Below are positions 25,899-34,472 of a DNA stretch of 64,000 nucleotides, in pieces; the stretch's first letter is position 1; each line of letters begins with the position of its first letter. The DNA lies in NCBI RefSeq assembly GCF_000430765.1, contig NZ_KE387239.1:1-64000 (forward strand), in the 5' to 3' direction. The DNA comes from Peribacillus kribbensis DSM 17871 (GTDB lineage: Bacteria > Bacillota > Bacilli > Bacillales > DSM-1321). The translations under genes and the position numbers were made by a program. The notes below the pieces were generated by a model. The model had not been told where the DNA came from. It saw nothing but the letters and a program-made list of their open reading frames with translations, and searched no databases.

Positions 25899-26129
25899 GT
25901 GCTAATACTTACTAGAAAAAAAGGCGAATCCATCCAAATAGGATCCGATATAGAAATCAAGATAATATCTGTTAATGGAGACCAGGTGAAATTAGGAATT
26001 GATGCCCCTAAAACCATCGATATATACCGCAAAGAGCTATACGAAGAAATCCAGCTGGAAAACCAAAATGCCCTTTCTTTAGGGGAGGATTTAAGCAGTA
26101 TAGTAGAGTCCCTGAAAAAGCAGGAATAA
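25899..26129 (+). CDS. csrA: Translational regulator CsrA
   Basis: A 76-residue RNA-binding protein: [40 protein letters not shown]. It blocks hag translation by binding GGA motifs over the ribosome site. The start is GTG with AAGGGGTG nine bases upstream. It forms a FliW-CsrA-Hag control loop with its neighbours. Confidence 0.97.
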   Translation: MLILTRKKGESIQIGSDIEIKIISVNGDQVKLGIDAPKTIDIYRKELYEEIQLENQNALSLGEDLSSIVESLKKQE

Positions 26130-26154
26130 AAATAAATTTTATTATAAAAACTAT

Positions 26155-26180
26155 TAAAACTGCGGGCATTCCTCCGATAA
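26155..26180 (+). promoter_or_regulatory. SigD promoter of hag
   Basis: TAAA (26155-26158), 14 bases, then TCCGATAA (26173-26180). The start point would give a leader of about 85 bases. Confidence 0.75.
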
Positions 26181-26227
26181 TACTTATGTAAAGGTTGAAA
26201 GGCGGCCGACTTTCAGCCTTAGATACG

Positions 26228-26266
26228 GGCCCACAAGGATGTGAGCCTTCATAATCCAAGGAGGAA
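26228..26266 (+). promoter_or_regulatory. CsrA-binding sites in the hag leader
   Basis: GGCCCACAAGGATGTGAGCC folds as a short stem presenting AGGAT in the loop, the classic CsrA target. A second GGA motif is the ribosome site AAGGAGGAA at 26257-26265. The two-site layout matches the known hag leader of B. subtilis. A separate stem, GGTTGAAAG with CTTTCAGCC, precedes it. Confidence 0.8.
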
Positions 26267-26273
26267 TATAACA

Positions 26274-27086
26274 ATGATTATTAATCACAATATTGCAGCT
26301 CTTAACACACATCGTCAGTTGACAAATGCTACTAACGCACAAAGTAAATCAATGGAGAAATTATCTTCAGGTATGCGTATTAACAGAGCTGGAGATGACG
26401 CAGCAGGGTTAGCAATTTCTGAAAAAATGCGTGGTCAAATCCGCGGTTTGGAACAAGGTTCAAGAAATGCCCAAGATGGAATTTCAATGCTTCAAACAGC
26501 TGAAGGCGCACTAAATGAAACACATGACATTTTACAACGTATGCGTGAACTTGCTGTTCAATCTTCAAATGATACGAATGTAACTGAAGACCGTGCTGCA
26601 ATTGATAAAGAGTACCAAGCATTATCTGCAGAAATTACTCGTATTTCTGATGACACAGAATTTAATAAACAAAAACTTTGGGATGGTACTACTACTGCAA
26701 CTGATTTTCAAGTCGGACCAAACGCTGCTCAAAAAATCACATTTACATTTGAGAACATGGATGCAGCAACAATTACGGGTGGAGTTGGAGATTTAACAAC
26801 AAAGGGTAACGCACAAACAGCTATAGGTGCTTTAGATACAGCGATTGGAAAAGTTTCAACTGTTCGCTCGGACTTAGGTGCTACTCAAAATCGTTTGGAA
26901 CACACTATCAACAACTTGAACACTTCTTCTGAAAACTTGACTGCTGCCGAGTCTCGTGTACGTGACGTAGATATGGCGAAAGAAATGATGGCGCAAACTA
27001 AAAACTCTATCCTTTCTCAAGCAGCTCAAGCTATGCTGGCTCAAGCTAACCAACAACCTCAAGGTGTATTACAGTTATTACGTTAA
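26274..27086 (+). CDS. hag: Flagellin
   Basis: A 270-residue filament protein. MIINHNIAALNTHRQLTNA and SGMRINRAGDDAAGLAISEK are the N-terminal D0/D1 region; DMAKEMMAQTKNSILSQAAQ with NQQPQGVLQLLR is the C-terminal end. The surface-exposed variable region is short. The ATG at 26274 follows GGAGGAATATAACA; a longer frame from 26241 would run through the CsrA stem. It has its own SigD promoter and terminator. Confidence 0.98.
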   Translation: MIINHNIAALNTHRQLTNATNAQSKSMEKLSSGMRINRAGDDAAGLAISEKMRGQIRGLEQGSRNAQDGISMLQTAEGALNETHDILQRMRELAVQSSNDTNVTEDRAAIDKEYQALSAEITRISDDTEFNKQKLWDGTTTATDFQVGPNAAQKITFTFENMDAATITGGVGDLTTKGNAQTAIGALDTAIGKVSTVRSDLGATQNRLEHTINNLNTSSENLTAAESRVRDVDMAKEMMAQTKNSILSQAAQAMLAQANQQPQGVLQLLR

Positions 27087-27095
27087 TCTTAATAA

Positions 27096-27127
27096 AGGGG
27101 ACCTTAGAATATCTAAGGTCTCTTTAT
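27096..27127 (+). terminator. hag terminator
   Basis: GGGGACCTTAGA pairs with TCTAAGGTCTC around a short loop, followed by TTTATTAATAA. It overlaps the approach to the next gene. Confidence 0.8.
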
Positions 27128-27156
27128 TAATAATTAGGAATCAAGGAGTTGTTTTC

Positions 27157-28227
27157 TTGAAGACATTAGCTTTGGTAACAATAGTGAAAAATGAGGAAAA
27201 AACGCTTAAAAGGTGTATTGATAGTGTAAAAGACTATGTAAATGAAATAATTATTGTTGATACAGGTTCAACAGATAACACTAGAAATATTGCACTTGAT
27301 AGTGGAGCAAAAGTATTTGATTATAAGTGGAGAAATGATTTTGCTGATGCGAGAAATTTTAGTATAAGACAATCAACTTCTGATTGGAACTTAGTCTTAG
27401 ATGCTGATGAGTACATCTTATCAAATCATCAATTAATAAGAAATTTTATAGAAAGAGATAACCAATTGATTGGAAGAATAAATATCTTGAGCAAATATTT
27501 AGATAATGGACAAGAAAACATTGAATCATCTTATGTTTCGAGATTGTTTCCTAATAAGGGTATTTTCTTTAAGGGAAAGGTTCATGAACAATTAGAGTCA
27601 ATTTTACCAAGAGTGAAGATTTCTGTTAGTGTGGCACATGACGGTTATTTTCAAAATGATAAAACTGATAGAAATCTCCCTCTTTTACTCGATGAACATA
27701 ATGCCACCCCAACAGATGCTTATATTCTGTATCAAATTGGAAAACAATATTATTTGAAAAAAGATTATACTAAAGCAAATCATTACTTTTCTTTATCTTA
27801 TAAAAATATAGAAGATAATAAATCTTTTAAACCTAAAATGGTTGTTGATTATTTGTATAGTTTAATAAGGAGCAAGAATTTAGAGATTGGCTTAGGGATC
27901 ATTGACAAAGAAAAAGATAATCTAGATTTGTCAACAGACTATCACTTTGTGTGTGGCATTTTTTATATGGAACTAGTATTTAGTAATGTGAATAAATATA
28001 TAAATTATTTCCCTTTAATTGAACATGAGTACTTAAGATGTTTAGCAATAGATCAAGAAAAAAAACAGGAAATTGTTAAGGGTACTGGTAGCTATTTAGC
28101 CCTTTATAATTTAGGGACGGTATATGAAACAACGGGTAATAAAAGTAAGGCAATAGAGTATTACGAAAAATCTGCGGAATATAAATATAAACCGGCTACA
28201 AAAAGGTTAGAAGAACTGATGCATTGA
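27157..28227 (+). CDS. Glycosyltransferase family 2 with C-terminal TPR repeats
   Basis: A 356-residue enzyme. The N-terminal GT-A domain reads KTLALVTIVKNEEKTLKRCI, IIIVDTGSTDNT, WRNDFADARNFSI and the metal-binding VLDADEY. Tetratricopeptide-like helices follow (ILYQIGKQYYLKKDYTKANHYF, YNLGTVYETTGNKSKAIEYY). The start is TTG with AAGGAG eight bases upstream. It is far more AT-rich than the flagellar genes and lies directly after hag, so it may glycosylate flagellin. That is inferred from position. A decayed copy of its 3' part lies at 29540-29795. Confidence 0.85.
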   Translation: MKTLALVTIVKNEEKTLKRCIDSVKDYVNEIIIVDTGSTDNTRNIALDSGAKVFDYKWRNDFADARNFSIRQSTSDWNLVLDADEYILSNHQLIRNFIERDNQLIGRINILSKYLDNGQENIESSYVSRLFPNKGIFFKGKVHEQLESILPRVKISVSVAHDGYFQNDKTDRNLPLLLDEHNATPTDAYILYQIGKQYYLKKDYTKANHYFSLSYKNIEDNKSFKPKMVVDYLYSLIRSKNLEIGLGIIDKEKDNLDLSTDYHFVCGIFYMELVFSNVNKYINYFPLIEHEYLRCLAIDQEKKQEIVKGTGSYLALYNLGTVYETTGNKSKAIEYYEKSAEYKYKPATKRLEELMH

Positions 28228-28288
28228 CTTAGTACAGGCTATTCAGTCAATAGATCAAAAATATGATAACACCGTCTTTGGTTTTGGA

Positions 28289-28337
28289 GTTTAAACTAAC
28301 CAACAGCCACAAGGTGTAACTCAAATTATTACGTTAA
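28289..28337 (+). pseudogene. 3' end of a second flagellin gene (relic)
   Basis: AACCAACAGCCACAAGGTGT followed by AACTCAAATTATTACGTTAA matches the last codons of hag (NQQPQGV then a hydrophobic tail and LR/TL stop) with several substitutions. Upstream flagellin sequence is not recognisable. A terminator follows, as after the intact hag. Confidence 0.75.
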
Positions 28338-28353
28338 ATTATAGATTATTGGA

Positions 28354-28384
28354 AGAGACTCTAGTTATCTAGAGTCTCTTTTCA
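28354..28384 (+). terminator. Terminator of the flagellin relic
   Basis: AGAGACTCTAG and CTAGAGTCTCT pair perfectly around four bases and are followed by TTTT. Confidence 0.8.
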
Positions 28385-28413
28385 TATAAAGCTGCTCGAC
28401 AGGAGGAAACTAG

Positions 28414-28630
28414 ATGTATAAAGATGCTCATGAACATAAAAAGTTTCTTGAAGAGCAGCTCAAATGCATAAGACTTCATAAAATGAAAAGAAAGCTGAAT
28501 ACTCCCGTGACCATGAACTTACTTCGAAAGAAGTTGACAAGTTGAATGATAAATTGAATGAATTTAAAAAAGAAATTCAACCCCTAGAAGAGCAATTACA
28601 TTCGATTGTCATTAAAACTATAAAGGTGGT
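28414..28630 (+). pseudogene. Frameshifted small coiled-coil protein gene
   Basis: An ATG with AGGAGGAAACTAG starts MYKDAHEHKKFLEEQLK and soon stops. In the next frame NEKKAEYSRDHELTSKEVDK and LNDKLNEFKKEIQPLEEQL continue as a charged coiled coil. One frameshift near 28465-28480 joins them. MYK-x-EYRKFLE-type starts are common in small Bacillus proteins of unknown function. It probably formed a unit with the next pseudogene. Confidence 0.6.
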
Positions 28631-28634
28631 GTTC

Positions 28635-28858
28635 ATGGATATTGCGTTAATGTCTATGCCATTAAGTCAAGGACAAGTACAACAACAAGCCTATGTCAGT
28701 TATGAAAATGGCGATGGGGAATGGCCGAAAAGCAAGGAGAGGCTCTTCAAAAGTTGATGAGTATAAATGACATAGCTGCTATTCAACACGCTGCTCAGCC
28801 ACATTTGGGTGGGGACATGGATTCGAAATATAAAGGAGACATTTTAGGGATAACCTAG
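28635..28858 (+). pseudogene. Frameshifted YjfB-like putative motility protein
   Basis: MDIALMSMPLSQGQVQQQA is the signature start of YjfB-family small motility-associated proteins. Frameshifts near 28712-28730 interrupt it; the continuation reads MAEKQGEALQKLMSINDIAA and IQHAAQPHLGGDMD. The stop is TAG at 28856. AAAGGTGGTG is its ribosome site. With the flagellin relic it marks a decayed flagellar cassette. Confidence 0.75.
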
Positions 28859-29032
28859 ATTAACGTTTTTTTCTTTTTGAGTGAAAATGGGGAAAGTTGA
28901 TTGTACCCTGAAAGTCCTTGCCAAAAGTAGCCCATCATAACCAGTAATAACCCAATATTGAGATATATATTATAATTATAGAACGTAAGTTTTTTTATGT
29001 GCATATTAGATGTTCAAGAAATAAGCAATCTA

Positions 29033-29063
29033 AGCCTCTACTTTGACCTTCGGAGTAGGGGCT
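29033..29063 (+). terminator. Terminator-like hairpin
   Basis: AGCCTCTACT and AGTAGGGGCT pair with one G-T pair, followed by ATTTCTATTTT. The 28859-29032 interval before it shows no gene. Confidence 0.5.
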
Positions 29064-29162
29064 ATTTCTATTTTAGGAGGAGAAAAGAAGATGTATTTAG
29101 ACTGGTTTTAGGAACAATGAAAAAGACATTTAATATTGAAGTAAAAAGAGAGGATGTAGGAT

Positions 29163-29339
29163 ATGCACCATGAAGAACTGGATAATTCACTCATTCCAGC
29201 GGAACACTTAGAAAAGCTACCTAACCCTTTGCTTATTGAAACAATTTCGTATGTGGATAATGAAGGATATGAGTGGATTGCTGGTTATGTTTTAGAAGAA
29301 GGAATTGGAAAGAAGCTGAAGCTGTATAAAGTTTTATAA
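29163..29339 (+). CDS. Small hypothetical protein
   Basis: A 58-residue frame starting MHHEELDNSLIPAEHLEKLP and ending YVLEEGIGKKLKLYKVL. I do not recognise it. The ribosome site is weak (GGATGTAGGAT), and a short frame just upstream (MKKTFNIEVKREDVGYAP) may be part of the same broken gene. It lies inside the decayed flagellar cassette, so it may not be functional. Confidence 0.4.
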   Translation: MHHEELDNSLIPAEHLEKLPNPLLIETISYVDNEGYEWIAGYVLEEGIGKKLKLYKVL

Positions 29340-29539
29340 CAAATGGGGAACAAATTGCTTATATGATTTATGTCGATTAGAAAATCATTTTGAACCATTT
29401 AGAATTAGATGGGAAATTCGTTTCTGGCTGGTCAAAAACTAACCGAAACTCCCTAAAATAAAAGTTAGTCATACCAAGGAATCTAGCATGTTTTGTAGCT
29501 GGAAAACTCCCAGCATAATGATAATACTGCAGGGAAGAA

Positions 29540-29795
29540 GAACAGAACTTTTTAACTACCCTGATTTCCACTTTGTTTGCGGTCTATTCTTTATGGAGCT
29601 TGTTTTCAGTGATGTAAAGAAAGATATTAGTTATTTTCCGTGGATTGAAATATCCTATCTTAAATGTTTAGCTCAGGGGAAACGGATCAGTATGACAGCG
29701 TAAGAGGTACAGGAGCTTTAGTGCAGGTTACAATCTAGGTGTTTTTTATGAAACACTAGGTGACATTGCAAAAGCTACTTTAGAGAAGTTTTTTT
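29540..29795 (+). pseudogene. Relic of a second TPR glycosyltransferase gene
   Basis: YPDFHFVCGLFFMELVFSDV then KKDISYFPWIEISYLKCLA closely parallels YHFVCGIFYMELVFSNVN and following residues of the gene at 27157-28227. After frameshifts, RGTGAL and YNLGVFYETLGDIAKAT also align in order. Only the C-terminal third remains. It is the glycosyltransferase member of the decayed hag-glycosyltransferase duplicate. Confidence 0.85.
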
Positions 29796-30534
29796 GAAAA
29801 TTATTATTTAAAGCTGTTACAGTTATCAACGCTATTATCCCTGTTGCCTTCTTCATTAGAACTACCATTAGTTCTCCTTGTATCCCATTTAAAGTATGTT
29901 TGGAGAAAGATTGTTTTTAAAGAATTCTCTAGATCCATGAAAAATTCTTTGTGCATTGGGTAAACATGAACGAGGGTATTCTGATGTGGCATTTAAAATA
30001 AGCTGCTATTTGAACATAATTTTTTATTGTATTTAATTGTAAATTGGTTACGTCAAATATATTCAAAAGGATATAGTTTGGATAAGAAAGTAGCAATAAA
30101 TGAAATGATAGTTATCAGAATTAGAATTTAATCCAGCAGGGGTGGATTTTTTCGAAAAGGGATTAATCCTCAATAATCTAGATTTCCTTTAATTTACAAA
30201 GCTAAAAGGACAGGTGTATTCAACTCTGTGGTATCTCTAGCCTAATCAATTCGAGAAAAACCACCTTTATTCTACGGGTAAGAAAGGGACTGTCCAGGTC
30301 TAAACCTTCTCCTTAATGAAGGACACACTTAGGTTATTTAAGACAAGCCATATTTAAAAAGTTATCCTTATATAAGCTCCAATTTTTTGACAGAAATCCC
30401 CATAAGCTCCTTTTATCTTTAGGGTATTATTTTTTACGATGAAATTTTATACAAAGGATGTTGAATATAGCTTCTTTCAGTCTGTCGGAAATATTTTCAA
30501 TAATAGAACTTGAATAAGAGTGGATAATAAAGGT
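29796..30534. other. AT-rich region without recognisable genes
   Basis: Only short frames with no ribosome sites are seen. The composition matches the preceding relics, and this is probably further decayed accessory DNA. Confidence 0.5.
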
Positions 30535-30573
30535 AAAAGCCGATAATCTTCAGGAGAAGTACCGGCTTTTATG
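30535..30573 (-). terminator. Terminator of fliD
   Basis: AAAAGCCG and CGGCTTTT pair around a loop of 20 bases. It lies about 90 bases beyond the fliD stop on the minus strand. Confidence 0.6.
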
Positions 30574-30659
30574 ATAAAAAAGACATATTTCTTTTACTTC
30601 AATAAAATATCGATTAAAAGAAACCCGTGTCGACCGAGGTAAACCTTGATAGAACGGAG

Positions 30660-32246
30660 TTATTGCCCGCCGCCAAATTGGCTCATCAACCAGCTGCTTT
30701 GACTGTTAGCCTGCTGCATTGCTTTTTCCATTGCAGTAAATTGTTTATAATACCTGTCTTCCAATGAACCCATCCGTTTTTCAAAATCATCGATACGCTT
30801 GTCTATTTCAGAAATTTGTTTCCCTACCACACTAGTGGTTCCATTTAAAGCTTGTGTCCCTAATGATAACATGGATGCGTCTAATTGCTCATACAGCCTA
30901 TCAGCAACACCACTTTGGTCATATTTAGCCAGACTTTTGAGAGTATTGGAAGTGTCAGTAGATGGAAGATTGCTGGTACTTTTACTGAAAATATCTGTCA
31001 CCTTAGTTAAATCATTGGCGATTGCAGCCTTTAATTTGGTTTCGTCTATCTTTAATTTTCCGTTGTCCCTCCAACTATCCGCCAATCCGACTCCTATTGA
31101 TGATAAAGTACCCACAGTTTCGGGAGTATAAGTGTTTGTGGCAATGTCAAGCTTCATGTTAATGACGGGAGCATTTACAGAAGCACGCATTTTTGTAAGA
31201 AGATTAGTAATAAGCGGATCTTTGCCTAATAGACCTTCCTTAGCTTTTGCTTCCCAGCTTTCAATTTGACTATCTTTCATGGCAGATTTTTGCTCATCTG
31301 TGAGAGGGTCATATCCTTTAGCTTTTCTCTCATTAACCTTATTGGTCAGATCGTCAACCAAACCATTATAAGTATCAACAAATTTTTTGATTCTGTCAAA
31401 GATGGCATCATTATCTTTCTTTTGCGTCACAGTTGTAGTAGATGCAGAGGTACTTTTTAGATCAAACTTTACACCATCATAAGTAATTGAGTTAGTGTCG
31501 GACTTATACAGCAAACCATTAATAGTTGCTTCTGCTTGTGTTTTATTTCGTCCCTGTACAGACGATATTGTAGAGTCTGCAAAAGTATTAGGATCATTTA
31601 GATCATTATTTTTTCCAGTCGATCCTGTTTTTATGCCTAAACCTGATAGAGGATTCACTGCTCCAGGTGCACTAGGGTCGATCGTAATCTTAGATGAATC
31701 ACCTGTACTACTACTACTAAATGTGATAGACTTCTCTGTTGCAGAATAACTCATAGTTAAGCCAATACCGGCAGTTGTATTGACCGTTGTAATCAAGTCG
31801 TTAAGTGATTTAGCAGGATCCACAGTTATAGATATTCCGTTAATTAATATAGACCCCGCTGTTGCTCCGTAATCTGACATTGGCTTAGTTGGGTCTGTAA
31901 GATTACCATTACCAAAAAATTTGACGGAAGCAGCTCTTTCTGATTCTGCTAATTTTATGCCGGTGATATCATAACTTGTCTGTGTAGGAGAACCAGTTAC
32001 AGTCGCTGTCACAGCATCAGGATTAGAAGACTCAGATGAGTTCTTGTTAAAGTCTCCTGTCCAACGCATATCTTGCATCAGATTGCGAAGTTCAGATATC
32101 TTTGTATTAACGTCTCGATATGCATCAGTCTTCCAAGTTTGCAGTTGTTTTTGCTGATGTAACTTATCTGCTGGTTTTCTGGCCGCAGTCATCAGTTCTT
32201 TAACAGCCGCGTCTACATCAAAACCTGAAAATCCATTAATCCTCAT
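30660..32246 (-). CDS. fliD: Flagellar filament cap protein FliD, inverted
   Basis: A 528-residue filament-capping protein that guides flagellin polymerisation. MRINGFSGFDVDAAVKELMT, KPADKLHQQKQLQTWKTDAY RDVNTKISELRNLM form the N-terminus, and QISEIDKRIDDFEKRMGSLE with YYKQFTAMEKAMQQANSQSS the C-terminus. The ATG at 32246 follows GAGGTGAAGTAATT; an upstream extension is unlikely. It lies on the opposite strand to all other flagellar genes and upstream of flaG, whereas the usual order is flaG-fliD-fliS. A decayed fliD remains between flaG and fliS. A perfect SigD -10 element lies upstream. Confidence 0.95.
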   Translation of the reverse strand: MRINGFSGFDVDAAVKELMTAARKPADKLHQQKQLQTWKTDAYRDVNTKISELRNLMQDMRWTGDFNKNSSESSNPDAVTATVTGSPTQTSYDITGIKLAESERAASVKFFGNGNLTDPTKPMSDYGATAGSILINGISITVDPAKSLNDLITTVNTTAGIGLTMSYSATEKSITFSSSSTGDSSKITIDPSAPGAVNPLSGLGIKTGSTGKNNDLNDPNTFADSTISSVQGRNKTQAEATINGLLYKSDTNSITYDGVKFDLKSTSASTTTVTQKKDNDAIFDRIKKFVDTYNGLVDDLTNKVNERKAKGYDPLTDEQKSAMKDSQIESWEAKAKEGLLGKDPLITNLLTKMRASVNAPVINMKLDIATNTYTPETVGTLSSIGVGLADSWRDNGKLKIDETKLKAAIANDLTKVTDIFSKSTSNLPSTDTSNTLKSLAKYDQSGVADRLYEQLDASMLSLGTQALNGTTSVVGKQISEIDKRIDDFEKRMGSLEDRYYKQFTAMEKAMQQANSQSSWLMSQFGGGQ

Positions 32247-32551
32247 AATTACTTCACCTCTATAATTTATATTTAATTGCCAAATAAAAAAACTTGATAC
32301 TTGTTTAACTCTAACACTTGTTTCTTTTGTACCGGACAGAATATTGTTGCCTTTTTCCAACAGGATAAAGGCATGGCACTTACGAACCTTCTAGAGTTAG
32401 AGAAGTATTTTTTCTAAAATTAATAGAAAATAACTCGAATTTATGCGCAGGAATAGTTCTTTGGTGTTGGAAGATAAATGAACTTAATAATCTAAACCGT
32501 TATTGGTCCGTTATGTAAATACCTTTTTATAAAACGTGCGTATATTATTAT

Positions 32552-32576
32552 ATATCGGCATAACATATTATTTTTA
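32552..32576 (-). promoter_or_regulatory. SigD promoter of inverted fliD
   Basis: On the minus strand the -10 reads GCCGATAT (32559-32552), the exact consensus, with TAAA 13 bases upstream. The leader to fliD would be about 300 bases. Confidence 0.65.
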
Positions 32577-32732
32577 AATAAATTTATGCTTCTGTTTGGT
32601 TTATTACAGCAACCCTGCCCTTGAAATACTAAAGAGAACTTAGTGAATTCGGATAATTGGCCGAAGTTGCATAAGAGGTATGTAAAATCAAGGGGGGCAT
32701 AAAAAACCACTTTTTGTACTGGGAATTTATTA

Positions 32733-32759
32733 TTAACAATACGGAAGTGTGTCCGATAA
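32733..32759 (+). promoter_or_regulatory. SigD promoter of flaG
   Basis: TTAA (32733-32736), 15 bases, TCCGATAA (32752-32759), about 40 bases before flaG. Divergent from the fliD promoter. Confidence 0.75.
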
Positions 32760-32800
32760 AATAACTAGATAGAAATTTTCTAAATGCGGAGGATAATTTT

Positions 32801-33151
32801 ATGATTGAACGACTTTCAATTAACCTTTCTCCTACCTCACCCAGACCTGCAGAATTTAACGGTAAAGAGAGTTCTCAAGTAAATCAAGAACAGCTAACTG
32901 TTTTAGACCGTAACCAAGATAAAGAAGAAATAACCAAAGAAAAATTAAACCATATGGTTGACAGTGTGAACCAATTCTTAAATCATACTGCTCTCAAATT
33001 TGAGTTTCATGAAAAACTGCATGAATATTACGTTACCATAGTAGATAGCGAAACAAATGAATTAATTAAGGAAATCCCCCCTAAAAAAATGTTAGATGTG
33101 TTTGCACAAATGGAACAATTTTTAGGAATAATCATTGATAAGAAAATATAA
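32801..33151 (+). CDS. flaG: FlaG family protein
   Basis: A 116-residue protein (B. subtilis yvyC). The C-terminal FlaG domain is LNHTALKFEFHEKLHEYYVT, IVDSETNELIKEIPPKKMLD and VFAQMEQFLGIIIDKKI. It influences filament length. The ribosome site is GCGGAGGA. Its stop overlaps by one base the ATG of the decayed fliD, the original downstream gene. Confidence 0.93.
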   Translation: MIERLSINLSPTSPRPAEFNGKESSQVNQEQLTVLDRNQDKEEITKEKLNHMVDSVNQFLNHTALKFEFHEKLHEYYVTIVDSETNELIKEIPPKKMLDVFAQMEQFLGIIIDKKI

Positions 33152-33570
33152 TGGGGCGGCTACTAGAATCAGTGGTCGAGGCAGACGCGTTGTAAGAACG
33201 GTATCTGTTTCTGAACAACTGCTTTTCAACAAAAATATTAATTCAAAATCAAAGTAACCTAGCTGTCATCTTAAAATTAAATCTAAAAAAGCTTCAGGAC
33301 ATTTGTCCGATCAAAAAACCGGGGGTCAGTCTTTTCAGTGAGCCAGCAATACAGACAATTGGACCTGATGGAGCTTTAGAAAATCAAGGCTATAAGTCAC
33401 GATAAGTTGCCAAAAAGCTACCATGACTGAGTTTGACACTCGACAGACTTAATTAGTTTCAATAGACAGCTAAATTAGTGACTTCGATGACCGCTGCTAC
33501 CGTCAATATACCTCCATGGACAATACAACAATCCAGCAATCGATCTCACGCATCATTTTAGTGGGGCGTA
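33151..33570 (+). pseudogene. fliD: Decayed ancestral fliD between flaG and fliS
   Basis: Starting at the ATG overlapping the flaG stop, and skipping one G, the sequence reads M-AATRISG, the usual FliD N-terminus (xVTRISGL). Near the end, SIDS-ISDFDDR (about 33459-33500) and QYTSMDNTIQQSSNRS (33510-33557) match the FliD C-terminal helix (KRIDDFEKR, QFTAMEKAMQQANSQS). Frameshifts and stops occur throughout. At about 400 bases it has lost most of the roughly 1500-base gene. Confidence 0.75.
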
Positions 33571-33589
33571 GGAAAGGAAGAAAATTTCT

Positions 33590-33985
33590 TTGCAAAATCC
33601 TTATCAAGCTTATCAAAATAATAGTGTAAATACTGCTTCGCCAGGTGAATTGACACTTATGCTTTACAACGGCTGTATTAAGTTCATTCACCAAGCTAAG
33701 GTCGCTATGGAAAATAGACAGATTGAATTCAAGAATATTAATCTTCAAAAGGCACAGAATATTATCCAGGAACTGATGGTCACTCTGGATATGAAACTGG
33801 AAGTCTCAAAAAACATGATGTCTCTTTACGACTACATGAACCGCCGTCTAATTGAAGCAAACATAAAAAATGATACTTCCATCTTAGACGAAATAGAAGC
33901 ACTGGTAACGGAGTTCCGTGACACCTGGAAGCAGGTAATTCAGGTTAACCGCCAAAAGCAATTCAGCCAGGGTGGTTCCGTTTAA
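33590..33985 (+). CDS. fliS: Flagellin chaperone FliS
   Basis: A 131-residue helical chaperone that binds the flagellin C-terminus. PYQAYQNNSVNTASPGELTL MLYNGCIKFI is the family signature. The start is TTG behind AGGAAAGGAAGAAAATTTC. It overlaps fliT by one base. Confidence 0.95.
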   Translation: MQNPYQAYQNNSVNTASPGELTLMLYNGCIKFIHQAKVAMENRQIEFKNINLQKAQNIIQELMVTLDMKLEVSKNMMSLYDYMNRRLIEANIKNDTSILDEIEALVTEFRDTWKQVIQVNRQKQFSQGGSV

Positions 33986-34332
33986 TGAACCGCCTGCTCC
34001 CGTATCATGAGATGTCGCTTAAGCTGCTTGATTTAATTAAGACTTCTTCTGAAGAAACGCGTGATGAACAGATTGAACAGATAGTAGATATGCTGGACTC
34101 ACGGCAAAAATTTCTTGCTTCAATACTTCCTCCATATTCAGAGGAAGAATTATTTACGGGCAGTATACTAATAGAAACTGAAGAGGAAATAACCAAAAAA
34201 TTATCAGTGATTAAGCGGGCTATCCAGATGGACATACAAAAGCTTCAGAAGAAAAAACTGGGCAGTCAAAAATATAAAAACCCTTATCAGTCACTGTCGT
34301 TGGATGGAATGTTCTACGATAGGAAAAATTGA
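33985..34332 (+). CDS. fliT: Flagellar export chaperone FliT
   Basis: A 115-residue, largely helical protein in the standard position after fliS, with TAATG overlap. It is expected to be the chaperone for FliD. Sequence conservation in this family is low, so position is the main evidence. A terminator follows. Confidence 0.85.
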   Translation: MNRLLPYHEMSLKLLDLIKTSSEETRDEQIEQIVDMLDSRQKFLASILPPYSEEELFTGSILIETEEEITKKLSVIKRAIQMDIQKLQKKKLGSQKYKNPYQSLSLDGMFYDRKN

Positions 34333-34339
34333 AAGTTGA

Positions 34340-34362
34340 GCCATCCTTTGGGATGGTTTTTT
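34340..34362 (+). terminator. fliST terminator
   Basis: CCATCC and GGATGG pair around four bases, followed by six T residues. Confidence 0.75.
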
Positions 34363-34472
34363 AAAACAAACATTTTTAGACATTTTTCTACAATATAGGT
34401 ATATTTGACTATTCACTAACACTTGTACACCTATTAATATAGTAATTAAGACTTAGGTAAAATATAGTGAAA

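Noticed and set aside
26241..27086. Flagellin starting upstream at 26241
   Set aside because: The extra codons overlap the CsrA-binding hairpin and the ribosome site; the family starts MIINHN/MRINHN.
28542..28757. An intact 71-residue protein
   Set aside because: It joins the end of a broken coiled-coil gene to the start of a broken YjfB-like gene; both continue in other frames.
29796..30534. Possible insertion-sequence remnant
   Set aside because: No transposase motif or inverted-repeat ends could be supported in this AT-rich stretch.
30660..32360. A longer FliD with a 38-residue N-terminal extension
   Set aside because: MRINGFSG is the family N-terminus and has GAGGTGA at proper spacing; the extension has no ribosome site.
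33503..33748. Minus-strand 81-residue frame over fliS
   Set aside because: It overlaps fliS and the fliD scar, has no ribosome site and no recognisable family.
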